A stretch of DNA of 6,506 bases, taken from the NCBI GenBank assembly GCA_946478675.1, contig CAMLEF010000272.1:1-6506 (forward strand). Direction: 5' to 3'. Below, one piece after another: positions 5,735 through 6,506 of this stretch. Each line of letters starts with the position of its first letter. Position 1 is the stretch's first letter. A program made the translations under genes and the position numbers. Origin of the DNA: an uncultured Flavobacteriales bacterium. Its GTDB lineage: Bacteria; Bacteroidota; Bacteroidia; Palsa-965. The notes under the pieces were generated by a model. The model was given only the letters and a program-made list of their open reading frames with translations, searched no databases and had not been told where the DNA came from.

Positions 5735-5781
5735 ACCACGGAGACACAGCGATCTCCGTTTCCCCGTGCCTCGGTGGTTCA
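5732..5781. terminator. Imperfect palindrome between convergent genes (repeat-like, likely - strand terminator)
   Basis: Bases 5732-5752 and 5761-5781 are imperfect reverse complements. TGAACCAC pairs perfectly at the base, followed by GAG and CAC blocks interrupted by single mismatches. It starts in the stop codon of the small membrane protein and lies just after the stop of the - strand hydrolase. Read on the - strand it is followed by a T-rich run (TTCATTTTTTTCTC) formed by the Lys codons at the end of the + strand gene, as expected for a terminator of the hydrolase gene. On the + strand no U-tract follows. The wording (ACCACGGAGACACAG) looks like a dispersed repeat rather than a unique sequence. 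Confidence 0.6.
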
Positions 5782-5790
5782 AATCTGCGT

Positions 5791-6444
5791 TTACAAAATT
5801 TCCCGCAACGCCGCATTCACTTCCTCCGGGTGCGTGAACACCATAAAATGCCCGGCGCCTTTCACGGGAAAATCGACTTTTCTTCTTTTCGGGAAATACA
5901 GCACGCGGTCCTTCATGCCGTGGATGCGCACAATGTTTCCCGGGACGGTTTCATTCTTCCAGAACGCCGCTTCTTTCAGCGCCCACACCAGAAATTTCGC
6001 CGACATATCCGCCATGATCGCCTTGAGCAAACGTCGTTCTTCTTTGGTGCGGATGCCGAATACCCAATACGTGAGCGGGTTGGTGCGCTTGAGCAGCGTC
6101 GCCGGGATGAGCCGGTGAATGCCGAGCACGATCAGCAGCCGGTACCACTTCGGCATTTCATCGCGCGAAGGAATGCTCGAGATAAGAATCGTTTTTTCCA
6201 CCGGCACGATCTTGTTCAGTTCCACCGAAACCATGCCGCCCAGCGAAAGCCCCGCAAGGATCAGCGGCTGCGACGTGTCGATCTGCGCCAGGAGCCGGCG
6301 ACAGTAGGAGGGAAACGGCTCGTTTTTTTCCGGTTCGATCCAGCGGACGCAGCGCATCTCGTAACCTTCCGGAAGAACGAGTTTCGAAAATGCGCGCTCA
6401 TCAATGCCGAGTCCGCTGATAAAATGGATGAGCCGGGGTTGCAT
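5791..6444 (-). CDS. Alpha/beta hydrolase
   Basis: The 217-residue protein, read from the ATG at 6444, has an alpha/beta-hydrolase fold with a complete apparent catalytic triad. The N-terminal strand and oxyanion region read IHFISGLGIDERAF (residues 6-19). The nucleophile elbow GLSLGG has Ser at 67, the acid is Asp-179 in HGMKDRVLYF, and the base is His-199 in GAGHFMVF. A basic cap region lies between (about 94-150). The substrate cannot be read from the sequence. The same frame stays open upstream through a GTG at 6471 to the window edge, so a longer N-terminus is formally possible, but the family start fits ATG 6444. It converges on the + strand synthetase/membrane-protein pair with 56 bases between stops. 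Confidence 0.9.
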   Translation of the reverse strand: MQPRLIHFISGLGIDERAFSKLVLPEGYEMRCVRWIEPEKNEPFPSYCRRLLAQIDTSQPLILAGLSLGGMVSVELNKIVPVEKTILISSIPSRDEMPKWYRLLIVLGIHRLIPATLLKRTNPLTYWVFGIRTKEERRLLKAIMADMSAKFLVWALKEAAFWKNETVPGNIVRIHGMKDRVLYFPKRRKVDFPVKGAGHFMVFTHPEEVNAALREIL

Positions 6445-6506
6445 GGGCGCAAAGGTCGTGAATTGGATCACGCCCGCCTGACCATCGGGCAGGGAGACAC
6501 GGGGGC
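6445..6506. other. Window edge upstream of the hydrolase gene, no assignable gene
   Basis: This 62-base stretch is too short to assign. On the - strand the hydrolase frame has no stop here. A second - strand frame ends in TGA at 6468-6470, which could be the stop of an upstream gene whose body lies outside the window. No promoter motif was found. Confidence 0.3.

Overview
The window looks like a chromosomal stretch from a Bacteroidota bacterium, most likely a Chitinophagaceae-type member with fairly high G+C. The evidence is a long (316 residue) NusB of the Bacteroidota type, a lipoprotein with a DUF1573 domain, a YajC with an Ala/Gly/Pro-rich N-terminus, the lack of Shine-Dalgarno sequences before start codons, and one good match to the Bacteroidota -7 promoter element (TAnnTTTG). 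The genus is inferred from gene order and style, not from a search.

Layout. Bases 1-420 hold the 3' end of an amino-acid (Leu/Glu/Phe/Val) dehydrogenase, closed by a strong hairpin terminator (434-474). A housekeeping block follows on the + strand: nusB (497-1447), a palindromic repeat (1446-1532), a promoter-like element, a DUF1573 lipoprotein (1570-2055), yajC (2077-2463), a second terminator (2493-2540) and a YbbR-domain membrane-anchored protein (2563-3543). A 251-base spacer made largely of TACGAAT-type direct and inverted repeats (3544-3790) separates this block from an acyl-CoA synthetase closely resembling the ACSF3/malonyl-CoA synthetase family (3795-5252). The synthetase overlaps by ATGA a small two-helix membrane protein of unknown function (5249-5734). 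A convergent alpha/beta hydrolase lies on the - strand (5791-6444), with a shared imperfect palindrome between the two stop codons.

How the parts work together. NusB acts in transcription (rRNA antitermination), YajC is an accessory of the Sec translocon, and the DUF1573 and YbbR proteins are probably envelope proteins. They look like a conserved neighbourhood rather than one pathway. The synthetase and its overlapping membrane protein form a separate, probably translationally coupled pair.

No mobile element, CRISPR array, RNA gene or clear new defence or metabolic system is visible. The least explained content is intergenic: three different short palindromic repeat families, each sitting at a gene boundary, and the synthetase/membrane-protein pair.
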